A stretch of DNA of 64,000 nucleotides from Spironucleus salmonicida (Eukaryota; Fornicata; Diplomonadida; Hexamitidae), in contig CM035321.1 in NCBI GenBank assembly GCA_000497125.2, forward strand, positions 504,001-568,000, in the 5' to 3' direction. Numbering within the stretch: the first letter of the stretch is position 1; every line of letters begins with the position of its first letter. The notes beneath the pieces are model-generated. The model worked only from the letters and a program-made list of their open reading frames with translations. It was not told the origin of the DNA and searched no databases. Positions 22,177 to 33,309 of the stretch are shown here, one piece after another. The position numbers and the translations under genes were made by a program.

Positions 22177-22665
22177 TCATTTCAAGCGTCTGTTGTTTTA
22201 GCTACCTAGCGCCCCTTACTTACTGTTGAACTACTCGTGAAAGGTGCCAATTTCGTCCTCCTCCATATTGAATAGGTCCCTTCTGATGTTCTCCTTTCCA
22301 GTTTTAAGGTCCTTTTCGTACCTCCCGATAACACGTTTTTCACCTATTTGTTGGAAGTGTTCTTTCTGCTCCATATCGTTCGATCTGGTGTGCTTTTTAG
22401 TCTCTACAACTCCGTTTGGGAGAATTGTTGTGGAGGTGGATGAGCAGTAGTATTATGATGATGATGGTTCGTGCGGTTTCTGGAAAAAGGTGTCGAGTTC
22501 TTAAAATGCATTTTGGAATGGGTCATTTTTGAAGAAATTTTAGTGCATTTAAGACATTTGGTTGAAGATAGATTATTAGTCGCCGAATGGGCTCATGAAA
22601 TTATCACTAATTTGACCGAAATCATCAGGAGAGAGATGGTTGGTTAGATTAGATTTTCTGGACAT
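22177..22665 (-). CDS. Myeloid leukaemia factor (MLF) family protein
   Basis: 162 residues on the minus strand. The N-terminal part has Met/Phe/Pro-rich low-complexity DPF-type repeats (MSPFGDQ, KNDPFQNAFQ). The MLF core follows: STSTTILPNGVVETKK, HFQQIGEKRVIGRYEKD and RRDLFNMEEDEIGTFHEQF, matching the family's SSxxxxxPDGxxxExxxxxxD...ExxxxRxxGDRxxxxxRxxD...NxxEDExxxFxxxW. In Giardia MLF marks cytoplasmic puncta and responds to proteotoxic stress. The adjacent convergent Derlin (ERAD) suggests a protein-quality pair; that is inference. I use the upstream ATG at 22665 (MSRKSN); an in-frame ATG at 22596 is an alternative. Confidence 0.85.
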
Positions 22666-23392
22666 TATGTGGAATGATATGTTTAAAAAAAGGAAAGGAA
22701 ATTTGAGGATATACTTATATAAAGTATAATAATAAAGTAGTAAAAAATATGTAAATTAATCAAATTCGAATAAATTTTAGATTGAGTAAAATTACATAAT
22801 ATACATTATATACTAATTCTTTATTTGTTTCTCTAGGATGGTAAATGAAAATATTTTATCTAAATTCATATTGTAATTAATTGTAGAATTTATCATGTAA
22901 TTACATAAAATTGATACAATTGTTTACAATCTTTAACTTATAATTTTAGTTAACAGATATATAAATAAAGTGAAGATACTGTATAATTTCTCTGTTTAAT
23001 AAATACAATTAAACATTATCTTATTTTAGTTATAGTTGTTATTACTTTAAAAAATAACATGATATTTATCAGTTTATTTTACACTCTTAATAAAGTGAAG
23101 TAATTATGCTCTAAACAGATAATATAAAAAGTGCATCTTATCTACATCACCATTATATCAAATCTAAATTTGATGACTAATGTACAACTACAAATTTATA
23201 AATATTTAGCTTGAAAATTGATTGAAATATATTAAGATCAGTTAATAAATTAATGGATATGCCTTTATGGATATACTTAATCATGACCAATAATTAATTC
23301 TATATGATATTTAAGTGCTTATTCTGACGCCTTTAGAAATAATATTCACTAACCATTTCAATTACACCCTTTGAACACATTTACAAATTGCA
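22666..23392. other. AT-rich intergenic stretch
   Basis: Region upstream of both the MLF gene (minus) and the gene at 23393 (plus), so it holds both promoters. No conserved element identified by eye. Confidence 0.4.
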
Positions 23393-23899
23393 ATGGATCG
23401 ATTGGAAAATGCTGAATTATTGTTCTACAAATTATCTAAACACTCAAGCAAGTACCAGTAAATACCCATTAGAATATTGCAGAAAAGCTCTGCAAATCAC
23501 ATTTTTTCTGCACCACGAATTTGTCAAATTATATATCAGCAGGCGAACTAAAGTATCCCTAAATTTCTTCTCCACCCACTCAACAGACTGCCATAACTCT
23601 CCCAATTCGCCTTAAATTCACAATTTCATACACCAGATTTCACCATATTTACTTGCAAAACGACCCTTAAAATAGTGACACTGCTCAAACGGCATCTTTC
23701 TACATTTAGAATTTTTTCCTAAAATCACTCTCAGGACTTAAAAAAACGTGAATAAATGCTCAATTTGGCCACCAAAACGCTGAAATCTTTATATTAAAGT
23801 TTGCAAGCGGCCTAGACTGGCATTTCCGGCATGGATTTTCAGGAATTAAAAAAACCAAATCTGCACAAAGCAAAAATCTGCAGAACAGACCGCCCCTGA
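23393..23899 (+). CDS. Hypothetical helical protein, 168 residues
   Basis: ATG 23393 to TGA 23897-23899 with about 14 in-frame TAA/TAG codons. It starts MDRLENAELLFYKLSKHSSK. The N-terminal half is helical, the middle is hydrophobic to basic (TLKIVTLLKRHLSTFRIFS), and a charged helix follows (DLKKREQMLNLATKTLKSLY). The end is basic with Cys. GC is clearly higher than in the flanks, as for other genes here. No recognised domain or signal peptide. Confidence 0.55.
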
Positions 23900-24416
23900 A
23901 ACGTTGAAGTTTCTGCAGAAACTTCAGTGAAAATTAACATTTGGAGCGAATTTGCAGGTTTCGAAATTCGAGAAATTCGACGAAAAAGGAGCGGAACTAC
24001 GTTACAATAGCTTTAATGTCAAAAATATTTCTTGTAACATCAGGTACGTGCTAAATGCATGATACCAATCCAGCTTGCTGCTGGGTAGGATTTCGTCTAA
24101 ATTTAATTGTTGGAAAGTACCCGCTGAACCACAAATGCAAGTATTGAATTCGGATACTATCCTTATATGGCCGGCTGTTTTTCGCTTCCAAGAATCTGGC
24201 AGCCGCTGCAGATATTCTGCCGAAGCATTGCGCATCTGGCGAGTATACAAAATTACTCTAACAGAGCCTGTACGTGCGGGAACTACGGTGCGCGTAAGTA
24301 TTCTAATTAGCTGCGCGCGTATTACCGCCCCAATTCCAAATCATCTCCCACGCCGGAAACTCCCACGCCACAATATACGCCTATACTGTGGTTTCGAATC
24401 GCGTACCAATTATAAA

Positions 24417-26045
24417 ATGGGCAACTCCTCCACGTGCACGAGTACCGCGAACTACTGCTACGCCGGGCAGTTCTGTCCCGCGACCAGCGGCACTGAGGTG
24501 TTTTGTAAGTTCTGCTCCACTGGCGTCACGCCGGGGCAGGGGTGCAGCTGTAAGAGATATCACGAGATCAAGGGCTGCTCCAAATGCGATGGTGATGATT
24601 GCGTGGAATGCCTTCCTGGTCATTTCCTGCAGGAGAATACGTGCCAATAATGCGCCAAAGGCTGTGAGCTCTGTGACTCTATCTACGTCTGTACAAAGTG
24701 CCAGGAACAGTACATATTCGACACCATCAGCCAAGATTGCATCCCCGCCTGCATTACCAACGATGACTGCAAGATTCCCCAGGGTTATTTCTGCAATTAA
24801 TTTTCCAGCCGATGCGAGGCATGCGATGAATTTTGCTTGGTATGTATATCTACCGATGTCTGCATATCCTGCTTATAGAAAGAAGATCTTCTGACTATCG
24901 ACGGAAGCTGCATAGCAGGATGCGGGACCCTCAAAAATGGCTAATACTGTTTGTATGATAGCCCTACTCCATGTGTCGAGGATATCAGCACCCAGTGCAA
25001 GTGTGGTTCGGCAATAAACTGCGCAACATGTACAAAAGATGGAACCACCTGTGACAAGTGCCTTACTACATTCTAAAAGGATAACAGCGGAAGATGCCAG
25101 TTGTGCATAGAAGGCTATGAGTCTAAGGGTTATCTATGTGTTCCTAGAGCTATAACTCTCTAGGAGTCTGGAACTTGTTCAGTAGCCAATAATGGCTGCA
25201 AAGCTGGATATTTTTGCCCTTCCACTGGATCTTACTCCGTGTAGTGCGTGCCGTGCAACAACGATATGATCTTTGGTCAATCATGCTATTGCGCCGATAA
25301 TACTCCTACCAAAAACTGTGTAGAGTGTGCTAATGGAAAATGTACTCACGTCCTTCTGGAAAAGGATGGGTAGAAAGTCCCACACACGAAGTGCCTTCAT
25401 GCATGCTTCGAGTGTGATGAGAACTAGAAGTGTCTCCGTTGCGTGCAGGCGCATACGTTAAATAAGGATACCAATACCTGTCATAATGCATGTGTGCATA
25501 ATATTGACTGCGCGTAAGCGAGGGGAAGTTTTTGTAATATTCCAACGAGGAGATGCACACCCTGTCCCACAGGATGCATATACTGTTAAAGTAAAGATTT
25601 CTGCCTCATATGTGATAAGTCTAACTTTGTAACCACCATCGCTGGTATCTGTGAGCCGATGTGCGGAAATCTCGAAACCGGTCAGTACTGCAATGACGGG
25701 AAGGCTGATACATGTGGTATTTACATATCTTCCGAATGCAAGTGCGGTAAGGCTATGAACTGTTCGACGTGCAAAGAAGATGGTGTTAGCTGCGCTACGT
25801 GTTTATCTGGTACGTCAATGGATCACTATGGAATTTGTTATAAGATAATTCCACACGGCCTCGCGTAGTAGCAATTAATAAAAACTGAAATAGTGGAAAG
25901 CTCTGGTGTCCAACTTGGTGTTGGTGCTGCTATTGGTGTCATTTTTACCTTGGTGGTACTGACGGGGAGCGTTGGGGCCATCCTTTACGCTATACTCAAG
26001 AAGAGAAACAAAGCAGCTGTGGCAGTTGACACTGCTACTAACTGA
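24417..26045 (+). CDS. GC-rich CRMP, 542 residues (copy 1)
   Basis: Two tandem Cys-rich modules, each opening with a TC...C.AG(Q/Y)FCP motif (TSTANYCYAGQFCPATSG, and GTCSVANNGCKAGYFCPSTG near residue 240), followed by CxC, NCxxC and CxxC units. The extracellular part is about 495 residues. One membrane helix (GVIFTLVVLTGSVGAILYAI) and a 15-residue tail KKRNKAAVAVDTATN complete it. Type I surface protein by topology. No visible signal peptide: it starts MGNSSTC. Gln uses CAG/CAA and TAA/TAG. GC content and codon use are far above those of the AT-rich CRMPs at 9-13.8 kb. It probably contributes to the surface coat; no ligand is deducible. Confidence 0.9.
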
Positions 26046-27132
26046 TTAATTTATTCATTATATGAACGATACACGTTTGGTGACACATCTTCGCACGGAA
26101 TGTTTACTATGAAGCTATGTTTCACCCGCCTGAGTTTGCACCAATTTATAGTTCAACATAGTTACATCCTAATAATTCCAATTGTGTAATGTCCTTTTCC
26201 CTGAACTTAATAATCAAGGCGAGGTTTCAATAATGTGTTTTGAGTATCAACAGTACTATTCTGCACAGCTAATACCAGCGTGAAATTTATATAAATATGG
26301 GATTATACATTTTTAGTGATATGTGGAAATAAGTAAATCTAGGCCACACAAAATTGTACGGTGGAATACTCATAATAAAGCATGATTAAGAACTAGATCT
26401 GGTAATCAAGGGGTAAACAAACTTGAATTTCCTTTAGCGTAATAAATGATATAACTAGATATTGCATACATAACTTATTATCATGGATAATTACGGAACA
26501 GAGTGGAACGGACTAAGCCCCGTCCATAAAAGCTTACGATACCCCATAACCCATGCATATCTCGAGATATACATTCTCATTTTCAGTGATAAAATAATAG
26601 ATTTCTATTAGTATAAGTACACTGGGCCTAACTGTATTGCAGCTTCAAAGCAAAAGAGAGAATACTAATTGTTAAGACGTATTTTTAAAGAATAGTATAT
26701 AAAATACAGGATTATTCTTCTATTAATATAATTTAAGCTCGGATGATATAGGTGATACTTACGTATAATGATTGACCTCAGTTCACCAGATGGCCATTTT
26801 CACTCCAGATTTACTATATTATATATTATATACTATATTTGTGATTTGAAATGCTGGCTTAATAACTAACTCTATGAATGTACTGCAGTGATTCTATTGA
26901 GAATAATTTGTCCTGTATAGTATTAATTCCATAATTATCCATATAAATAGGTGGCTATCAATCACCCTGGATTAGCGATGTTTAGCTGGCACAGTAAACC
27001 TGACTGGCCTTGTTAATATCAACGGAGTTCGCATTGTCTTTAACGAAATTATTCAATTACTGATATTTAAGACCCGTATATATAAACTACCAGCGCCCAG
27101 CTACTATTGGTAATAGCTGCTAGTAGCTATCA
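26046..27132. other. Non-coding or decayed part of repeat 2 left arm
   Basis: Moderate-GC sequence after the CRMP. It has one 87-codon TGA-free frame (26483-26746) that I cannot support as a gene, and otherwise only short frames. It is identical in both arms. Confidence 0.4.
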
Positions 27133-27772
27133 TTTTGGGCACCGTGAGCCGGAAGATGTAAAATCGCCCTATAGTTATTATAACTCCAGTATGGAAGTTT
27201 GATGTAGTATGATGATGCTTGCTTAGCCATTTTCACTAGTTAGTTATTTCATCACTCGGCAGTCGCCGCTCCAATTACGAACGATCCCCTTCCAAATGCC
27301 AAGAACTACACTTACTGCTTCTACCCTACACGATCGGCCTTATCTCTAAACACTGTATAGCACATTATAGTACCGGAGAATTACAGAAGATATTGTTTCC
27401 ACACCAATTCCGCAACCTCCGTATGCCTTCCATCTGGAGGTGTGCAAGATGCAGTAGATGCTTGCCTCAAGCCGTCTTGTCGTGCAGCGAGACATGCCTG
27501 TACTTATACTCTTGTGTGAAAAGGCTCTGGAGATTATAGTTTCTACTAGCCAGCACTTTCGCGTCCGTGCTAACCGCCTCATACCACAGCGCGGCCCCCA
27601 CTATGTTGAGATGCACACATTCTGTAGTAGTCTTATGTCGCTTATTCTCACAGTATAGCGTATCAGAACCGAAAACCAGAGCGGCCGCGTTGCCATCATC
27701 TGTGCCAACTTCCTGCGTGAGCTCCGCGTACACGGGTTTGACCTTCAGTGATTAGTTTAAATATATATTCAT
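27133..27772 (-). pseudogene. Decaying C2-domain-like gene (left copy)
   Basis: The minus-strand frame from ATG 27772 to TGA 27467 (101 codons) contains SLKVKPVYAELTQEVG, which matches the start of diplomonad C2 domains (LxVxPxxAxLTxD), followed by a poorly matching stretch. The remainder continues in another frame to about 27133, so the gene appears frameshifted. The first seven codons lie outside the repeat arm and differ from the right copy, so the two copies have different N-termini and upstream regions. C2 domains bind Ca2+ and phospholipid; here function is probably lost. Confidence 0.4.
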
Positions 27773-28058
27773 ATCATTGTTATGAGGCTTTTTTAATTTA
27801 ATAATTTATACGTGAATTTTATATTCATAATTTTATACTCATTATATATAAAAATAAAATATTTAACTCATGTTTCTGATTTTCCTAAAGTCCTAAAACT
27901 CTAATATAAATTTGTTGCAATTTATTCTTTTTATTTTTGGAAACTAATCTCTTTTTACAAGCAAAGGTTCTATTTATCACCAGTTATACTAATCCATAAA
28001 AATAATTATATCTTATATATATAATTATACATTTTATTCGTTCCACTTTATACCAAAA

Positions 28059-31016
28059 ATGCAATTTTTACCTTAGGAAATTCATCCTCTACTTGCAGAT
28101 GCCAAATCAACATCTGGGTTCACTAGAATCGAGCGTTAATAATCCCCCTAGTTTAAGCTTCTATGTGCATTCGCATCACGTTGGCGAGGCTCCCAACCAT
28201 CTGGTTTCGACGTATCTACATTATAGGGAAAACAAAACGTAGCATAAATTATTGATAAAGTTTTATTAGCACTTCCTGCAGAGAGGTAAGATTTACTAAT
28301 TAACAAACTGCTTATCTGGCTTGCACAACTAGTAAAAACAGCTGAAATAGATGAAAAGTGGTTTGACGATGCATTTAGACGACTGGTGGATTAAGTATAA
28401 AAACTAGACCTTAACATAAATGATTCAGCTCCTCCGTAATAAATAAATTTAACTAAACCGAAATAGTAGATTTCAATAGAAAAAAAATATGAGATTTAGG
28501 AGTCAGATGACTAAGTAATCTAAGTGGAAAGTTTTGATAAAATAACACCTAAATATCTAAATTGCTATAAATATTAAGATTGTGTGAATCCAGAATTCTT
28601 TAAGTTCACAAAAAATGAACTTACAAAACCATAAAATGTACTTAATAATGCATAATACTAAGCTGTCCATGGAAAAAGAATAGCAAAAATTGAAAGAGAA
28701 GTAGAAACTAGAAATTCAGTGCATATTCGAAATGCATCGGATACAGCTCCATACCATTAACGAGCCCTTTCTGCACCATATTTTCATGGCCTTTAGGAAG
28801 CGAAATAAAAAGCAGAAATTATTAATTTGTTAGAAATAGGATAAAATGTACAATAAAATGGAAGGGTAATTGCTAATTTGAGCAAAGGATAACGGGATCA
28901 GCTTAAAAATGTCATTATGAGTAATGATATCAATTTGGATGCTTAGAGCAAAATCAATGCTTATAATGAGGGTCGTGCTAAATAAAAAACGATTGAAATA
29001 AACAAAACCGAGAGTAAAAGATATAATAATCATATTATTAATAATGAAAAATTTGAAAATAACTATTTCCATGGATAAAATAACAAGAAACCCACAATAT
29101 TTGATAATAATAATGAAAGTTAAGCAATAGATTAGGTTAATTTAAATAATTACGACGAAATTGTAGAAAATTAGCATGATGAAGATTTCACAGGCCTTGG
29201 CCTATGTAACCTGAATGAAGCAGAAATTAAAGCCAGATTAAATATTAATGACGAAGGGGAATAATAAGAGGATGAAGCTAAGACAAAAATGGCAGGTTAT
29301 GCATTTAGAAAAACTATAGTTAACGATATGTTATAATAGGTTAGTATACCTATGTTTGATACCAAAATCAAAGGTCTAGAATATATAAAAGATGAAGAAA
29401 ATTACGTTGCTGCGAATACTCAAGATATTGAAAAGCAAATCTTAGCTGGTGGAGATCATAAATTTGATCCTAAGGTATATTAAGTCTGTGCAGTGGCGAA
29501 ATTTGTGACAGATAATAATGATTTATCGATTCATTCAGACTCAGATGAGATTATCGAGGATGAATGTTTTAGAGGTGGTTTATCCGATTCAGAATGCTCT
29601 GAGAATATTTAAATAGAGGATAATGAGCCAAAATTAGTAAAACGTAGTGAAGTGTTAAAAGATCTAAAAGAAACGTTAAAAGTCATAGAATCTGCAGAGA
29701 TTGCTAGTTCCAACGCACCTACCGTTATTTATGGTATGGAGAAAAAGAAAGGGTTAGTTGTTAAGCGTGAAAGAGCACAATTCGACTTAGACGAACAACT
29801 TAGATCTAAAGAGGCTAAAAAGAAAGAAAAACCTTTTAAACCTAAAAAGTTTGTATCTTAGACAACCAAATAGTTTTATAACACTAAAACTGGTGCTTCA
29901 TTGCCGGTATAAGCCAAAATCAACGAGATTTTAGAAAATCAATATAACATTACAGTGAATAAATAATAGGCTACCAAGTTATTAACTGAAATTGATGCCT
30001 AGATAAAATAAGATTAAGAACTTGAGAATACGTATGAAAATGAAATTAAAATTGTAACTAGGAAAACAGAAGCTGCAGAACCATTAAAAGCGGCAATTTT
30101 ATTAAAAGAAAAAGAAAGCTCTGCTCCGAAAAAAATATTATCCTCTATTCTTTTTACAGAAAATTTTAATCCTGAAACAACCCCTCATTAGGTTATTTAA
30201 GATGCTTAAAAATATATAGAGCAAGTAAATAAAGATCTTTAGAAACCATTTATATATGGATCGACAAATGGAATGGATAGTATAAAGTAACGTTTTTATT
30301 AAGAACCTGAAAATTTGACTGAAGCAGACTAACCCGGAATGCCTCTATAAAAGCAAACTTACTTGCCTGTTGGAGCATAAATAAAAGAACCAGGCATGTC
30401 ACATAATGTAGTAAAGTATCAATAAAATTCTGTTTTTGTTAATAATTTTTTATAAAAAATGACAGATATTTAGCAATTTATTGGGGAAAATACTCCAGTA
30501 GACAATTTAGCTATTTTAGCTTCATAAAAAATCAATCAATAACATCAATAAACAAAAAAATAACCCGTTACGCATAGTTAGGATCAACAATCTTCACTAT
30601 ATGATACTAAATATTTCAATTCAGCAAAAGTATTTTCTAACGAACCAATTATTGATCAAGATGCTCCTATAATTAATTTAGCTACTCCATATTAAAATCC
30701 ACAGAATCCAGAAATACTTGCAGAAAATTTAAGAAAGCAAAACTAATTCTAACGCTAAATTGTGCCAACTAAGAATTTACTTGCTATGTAAAGAGCTACT
30801 TCTAGTAATATTTATTATAGAAAACAGTTGCTAGATGCTGGTATTAGAGTGGTTGGAGGAGAGCCTGTTAAGGCAGAAAATAAACCAATTCTAAGCTGTT
30901 TTGAAGGAGTTAGTTAAAGTACTGGTCCTGATATGGCTCCTAGAGTTCTCGTTAAGAAAGGTAAAAAAGGCAAAAAAGGAAAGAAAGGCAAAAAGGGTTA
31001 AAAAGGAAAGAAGTGA
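28059..31016 (+). CDS. Large hypothetical protein, 985 residues, Lys/Gly tail
   Basis: A continuous frame of 986 codons with over 90 TAA/TAG Gln codons and no intron, ATG 28059 to TGA 31014. The first ~120 residues are a compact part (MQFLPQEIHPLLADAKSTSG, then a helical LLALPAERQDLLINKLLIWL). The rest is long, polar and helical, with Gln/Asn/Glu/Lys-rich stretches, an acidic segment (SDSDEIIEDECF) and a C-terminus of GKK repeats (VLVKKGKKGKKGKKGKKGQK). No membrane helix or signal. The basic tail suggests RNA, tubulin or membrane-surface binding. It fills most of the unique spacer of inverted repeat 2. No family recognised; a cytoskeletal or basal-body role is only a guess. Confidence 0.8.
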
Positions 31017-31163
31017 TAAATTGTTTAGTATATATATTTTTGAATTTTGATTACTATTGGAACAAAAAATATACTATTAAATTATATTTTTATAGATATA
31101 GATGATTTTCTACAAGAATAAATATATTATTTATGTTATTCAGTGTGTATTAATTAAAAATAA

Positions 31164-31415
31164 ATGGGAGGTATTTTCTCTGAAGTTACAAAGGATTATA
31201 CAGATATGATGCAGTAAACAAGCTTACAATCATAAATCTAAAGAAAAGTTATTTCAGAGCATCTATAATATACTAAAGTTTAATCATTGACAAAAGAATT
31301 CTGGAAAGAATTATAAGCATCAACAGAGTATTAAATATAACATTTAGATTTATAAGGGGATATAGATCATCATGGTAAAAGTGTTATTAGTATGTCGCTT
31401 CCAAGTTTTGATTGA
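31164..31415 (+). CDS. Small protein with N-myristoylation-type start, 83 residues
   Basis: ATG 31164 to TGA 31413. It starts MGGIFSEVTKDYTD, where Gly2 with Ser6 fits the N-myristoyltransferase consensus. The rest is a Gln-rich helix and the end is GKSVISMSLPSFD. A small lipid-anchored peripheral membrane protein is likely. It lies 147 bp after the 985-residue gene on the same strand. No family recognised. Confidence 0.5.
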
Positions 31416-31540
31416 AGGTTCTTTTATTGCTGATTTATTCTGAATTGAATACAACATGTAATTAAGTTAAAATTATTATATGATTATTTACTAATATATT
31501 AATCATACTTGGATATTTATTTTAAAAAATCTCTAAAACA

Positions 31541-32222
31541 ATGAATACAATTTCATTTTGCATCTATTAATTCTTGCAAATAAATATTACAGAAAATTAA
31601 TATTCACTGAAGGTCAAACCCGTGTACGCGGAGCTCACGCAGGAAGTTGGCACAGATGATGGCAACGCGGCCGCTCTGGTTTTCGGTTCTGATACGCTAT
31701 ACTGTGAGAATAAGCGACATAAGACTACTACAGAATGTGTGCATCTCAACATAGTGGGGGCCGCGCTGTGGTATGAGGCGGTTAGCACGGACGCGAAAGT
31801 GCTGGCTAGTAGAAACTATAATCTCCAGAGCCTTTTCACACAAGAGTATAAGTACAGGCATGTCTCGCTGCACGACAAGACGGCTTGAGGCAAGCATCTA
31901 CTGCATCTTGCACACCTCCAGATGGAAGGCATACGGAGGTTGCGGAATTGGTGTGGAAACAATATCTTCTGTAATTCTCCGGTACTATAATGTGCTATAC
32001 AGTGTTTAGAGATAAGGCCGATCGTGTAGGGTAGAAGCAGTAAGTGTAGTTCTTGGCATTTGGAAGGGGATCGTTCGTAATTGGAGCGGCGACTGCCGAG
32101 TGATGAAATAACTAACTAGTGAAAATGGCTAAGCAAGCATCATCATACTACATCAAACTTCCATACTGGAGTTATAATAACTATAGGGCGATTTTACATC
32201 TTCCGGCTCACGGTGCCCAAAA
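31541..32222 (+). pseudogene. Decaying C2-domain-like gene (right copy)
   Basis: Same decayed frame as 27133-27772, on the plus strand. Upstream of 31604 the sequence is unique to this side and supplies a different start (ATG 31541, MNTISFCIYQFLQ), giving 115 codons to TGA 31886. The next part continues in frame 3 (31773-32222). The two copies share the body but not the N-terminus or promoter region, because the repeat boundary cuts the gene. Confidence 0.4.
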
Positions 32223-33309
32223 TGATAGCTACTAGCAGCTATTACCAATAGTAGCTGGGCGCTGGTAGTTTATATATACGGGTCTTAAATATCAGTAATT
32301 GAATAATTTCGTTAAAGACAATGCGAACTCCGTTGATATTAACAAGGCCAGTCAGGTTTACTGTGCCAGCTAAACATCGCTAATCCAGGGTGATTGATAG
32401 CCACCTATTTATATGGATAATTATGGAATTAATACTATACAGGACAAATTATTCTCAATAGAATCACTGCAGTACATTCATAGAGTTAGTTATTAAGCCA
32501 GCATTTCAAATCACAAATATAGTATATAATATATAATATAGTAAATCTGGAGTGAAAATGGCCATCTGGTGAACTGAGGTCAATCATTATACGTAAGTAT
32601 CACCTATATCATCCGAGCTTAAATTATATTAATAGAAGAATAATCCTGTATTTTATATACTATTCTTTAAAAATACGTCTTAACAATTAGTATTCTCTCT
32701 TTTGCTTTGAAGCTGCAATACAGTTAGGCCCAGTGTACTTATACTAATAGAAATCTATTATTTTATCACTGAAAATGAGAATGTATATCTCGAGATATGC
32801 ATGGGTTATGGGGTATCGTAAGCTTTTATGGACGGGGCTTAGTCCGTTCCACTCTGTTCCGTAATTATCCATGATAATAAGTTATGTATGCAATATCTAG
32901 TTATATCATTTATTACGCTAAAGGAAATTCAAGTTTGTTTACCCCTTGATTACCAGATCTAGTTCTTAATCATGCTTTATTATGAGTATTCCACCGTACA
33001 ATTTTGTGTGGCCTAGATTTACTTATTTCCACATATCACTAAAAATGTATAATCCCATATTTATATAAATTTCACGCTGGTATTAGCTGTGCAGAATAGT
33101 ACTGTTGATACTCAAAACACATTATTGAAACCTCGCCTTGATTATTAAGTTCAGGGAAAAGGACATTACACAATTGGAATTATTAGGATGTAACTATGTT
33201 GAACTATAAATTGGTGCAAACTCAGGCGGGTGAAACATAGCTTCATAGTAAACATTCCGTGCGAAGATGTGTCACCAAACGTGTATCGTTCATATAATGA
33301 ATAAATTAA
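32223..33309. other. Non-coding or decayed part of repeat 2 right arm
   Basis: Mirror of 26046-27132. No supported gene. Confidence 0.4.

Larger units (their letters stand above)
24124..27751 (+). repeat. Inverted repeat 2, left arm
   Basis: 3,628 bp that pair with 31604-35231; coordinates sum to 59355 at both ends, so no net indel. The translated frames of the two arms are identical wherever I compared them. Outer edge: CTGAACCACA begins at 24124 with unrelated sequence before it. Inner edge: CCTTCAGTGA ends at 27751, inside the start region of a decaying C2-type gene. It contains one intact GC-rich CRMP and decayed sequence. Confidence 0.95.

Noticed and set aside
24400-24416. GTTTCGAATC resembling a tRNA T-loop upstream of the CRMP
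   Set aside because: No acceptor, D or anticodon arm around it.
26483-26746. 87-codon frame in repeat 2 left arm (MDNYGTEWNG start)
   Set aside because: Loses protein-like character after ~25 codons and lies in decayed arm sequence; no family.
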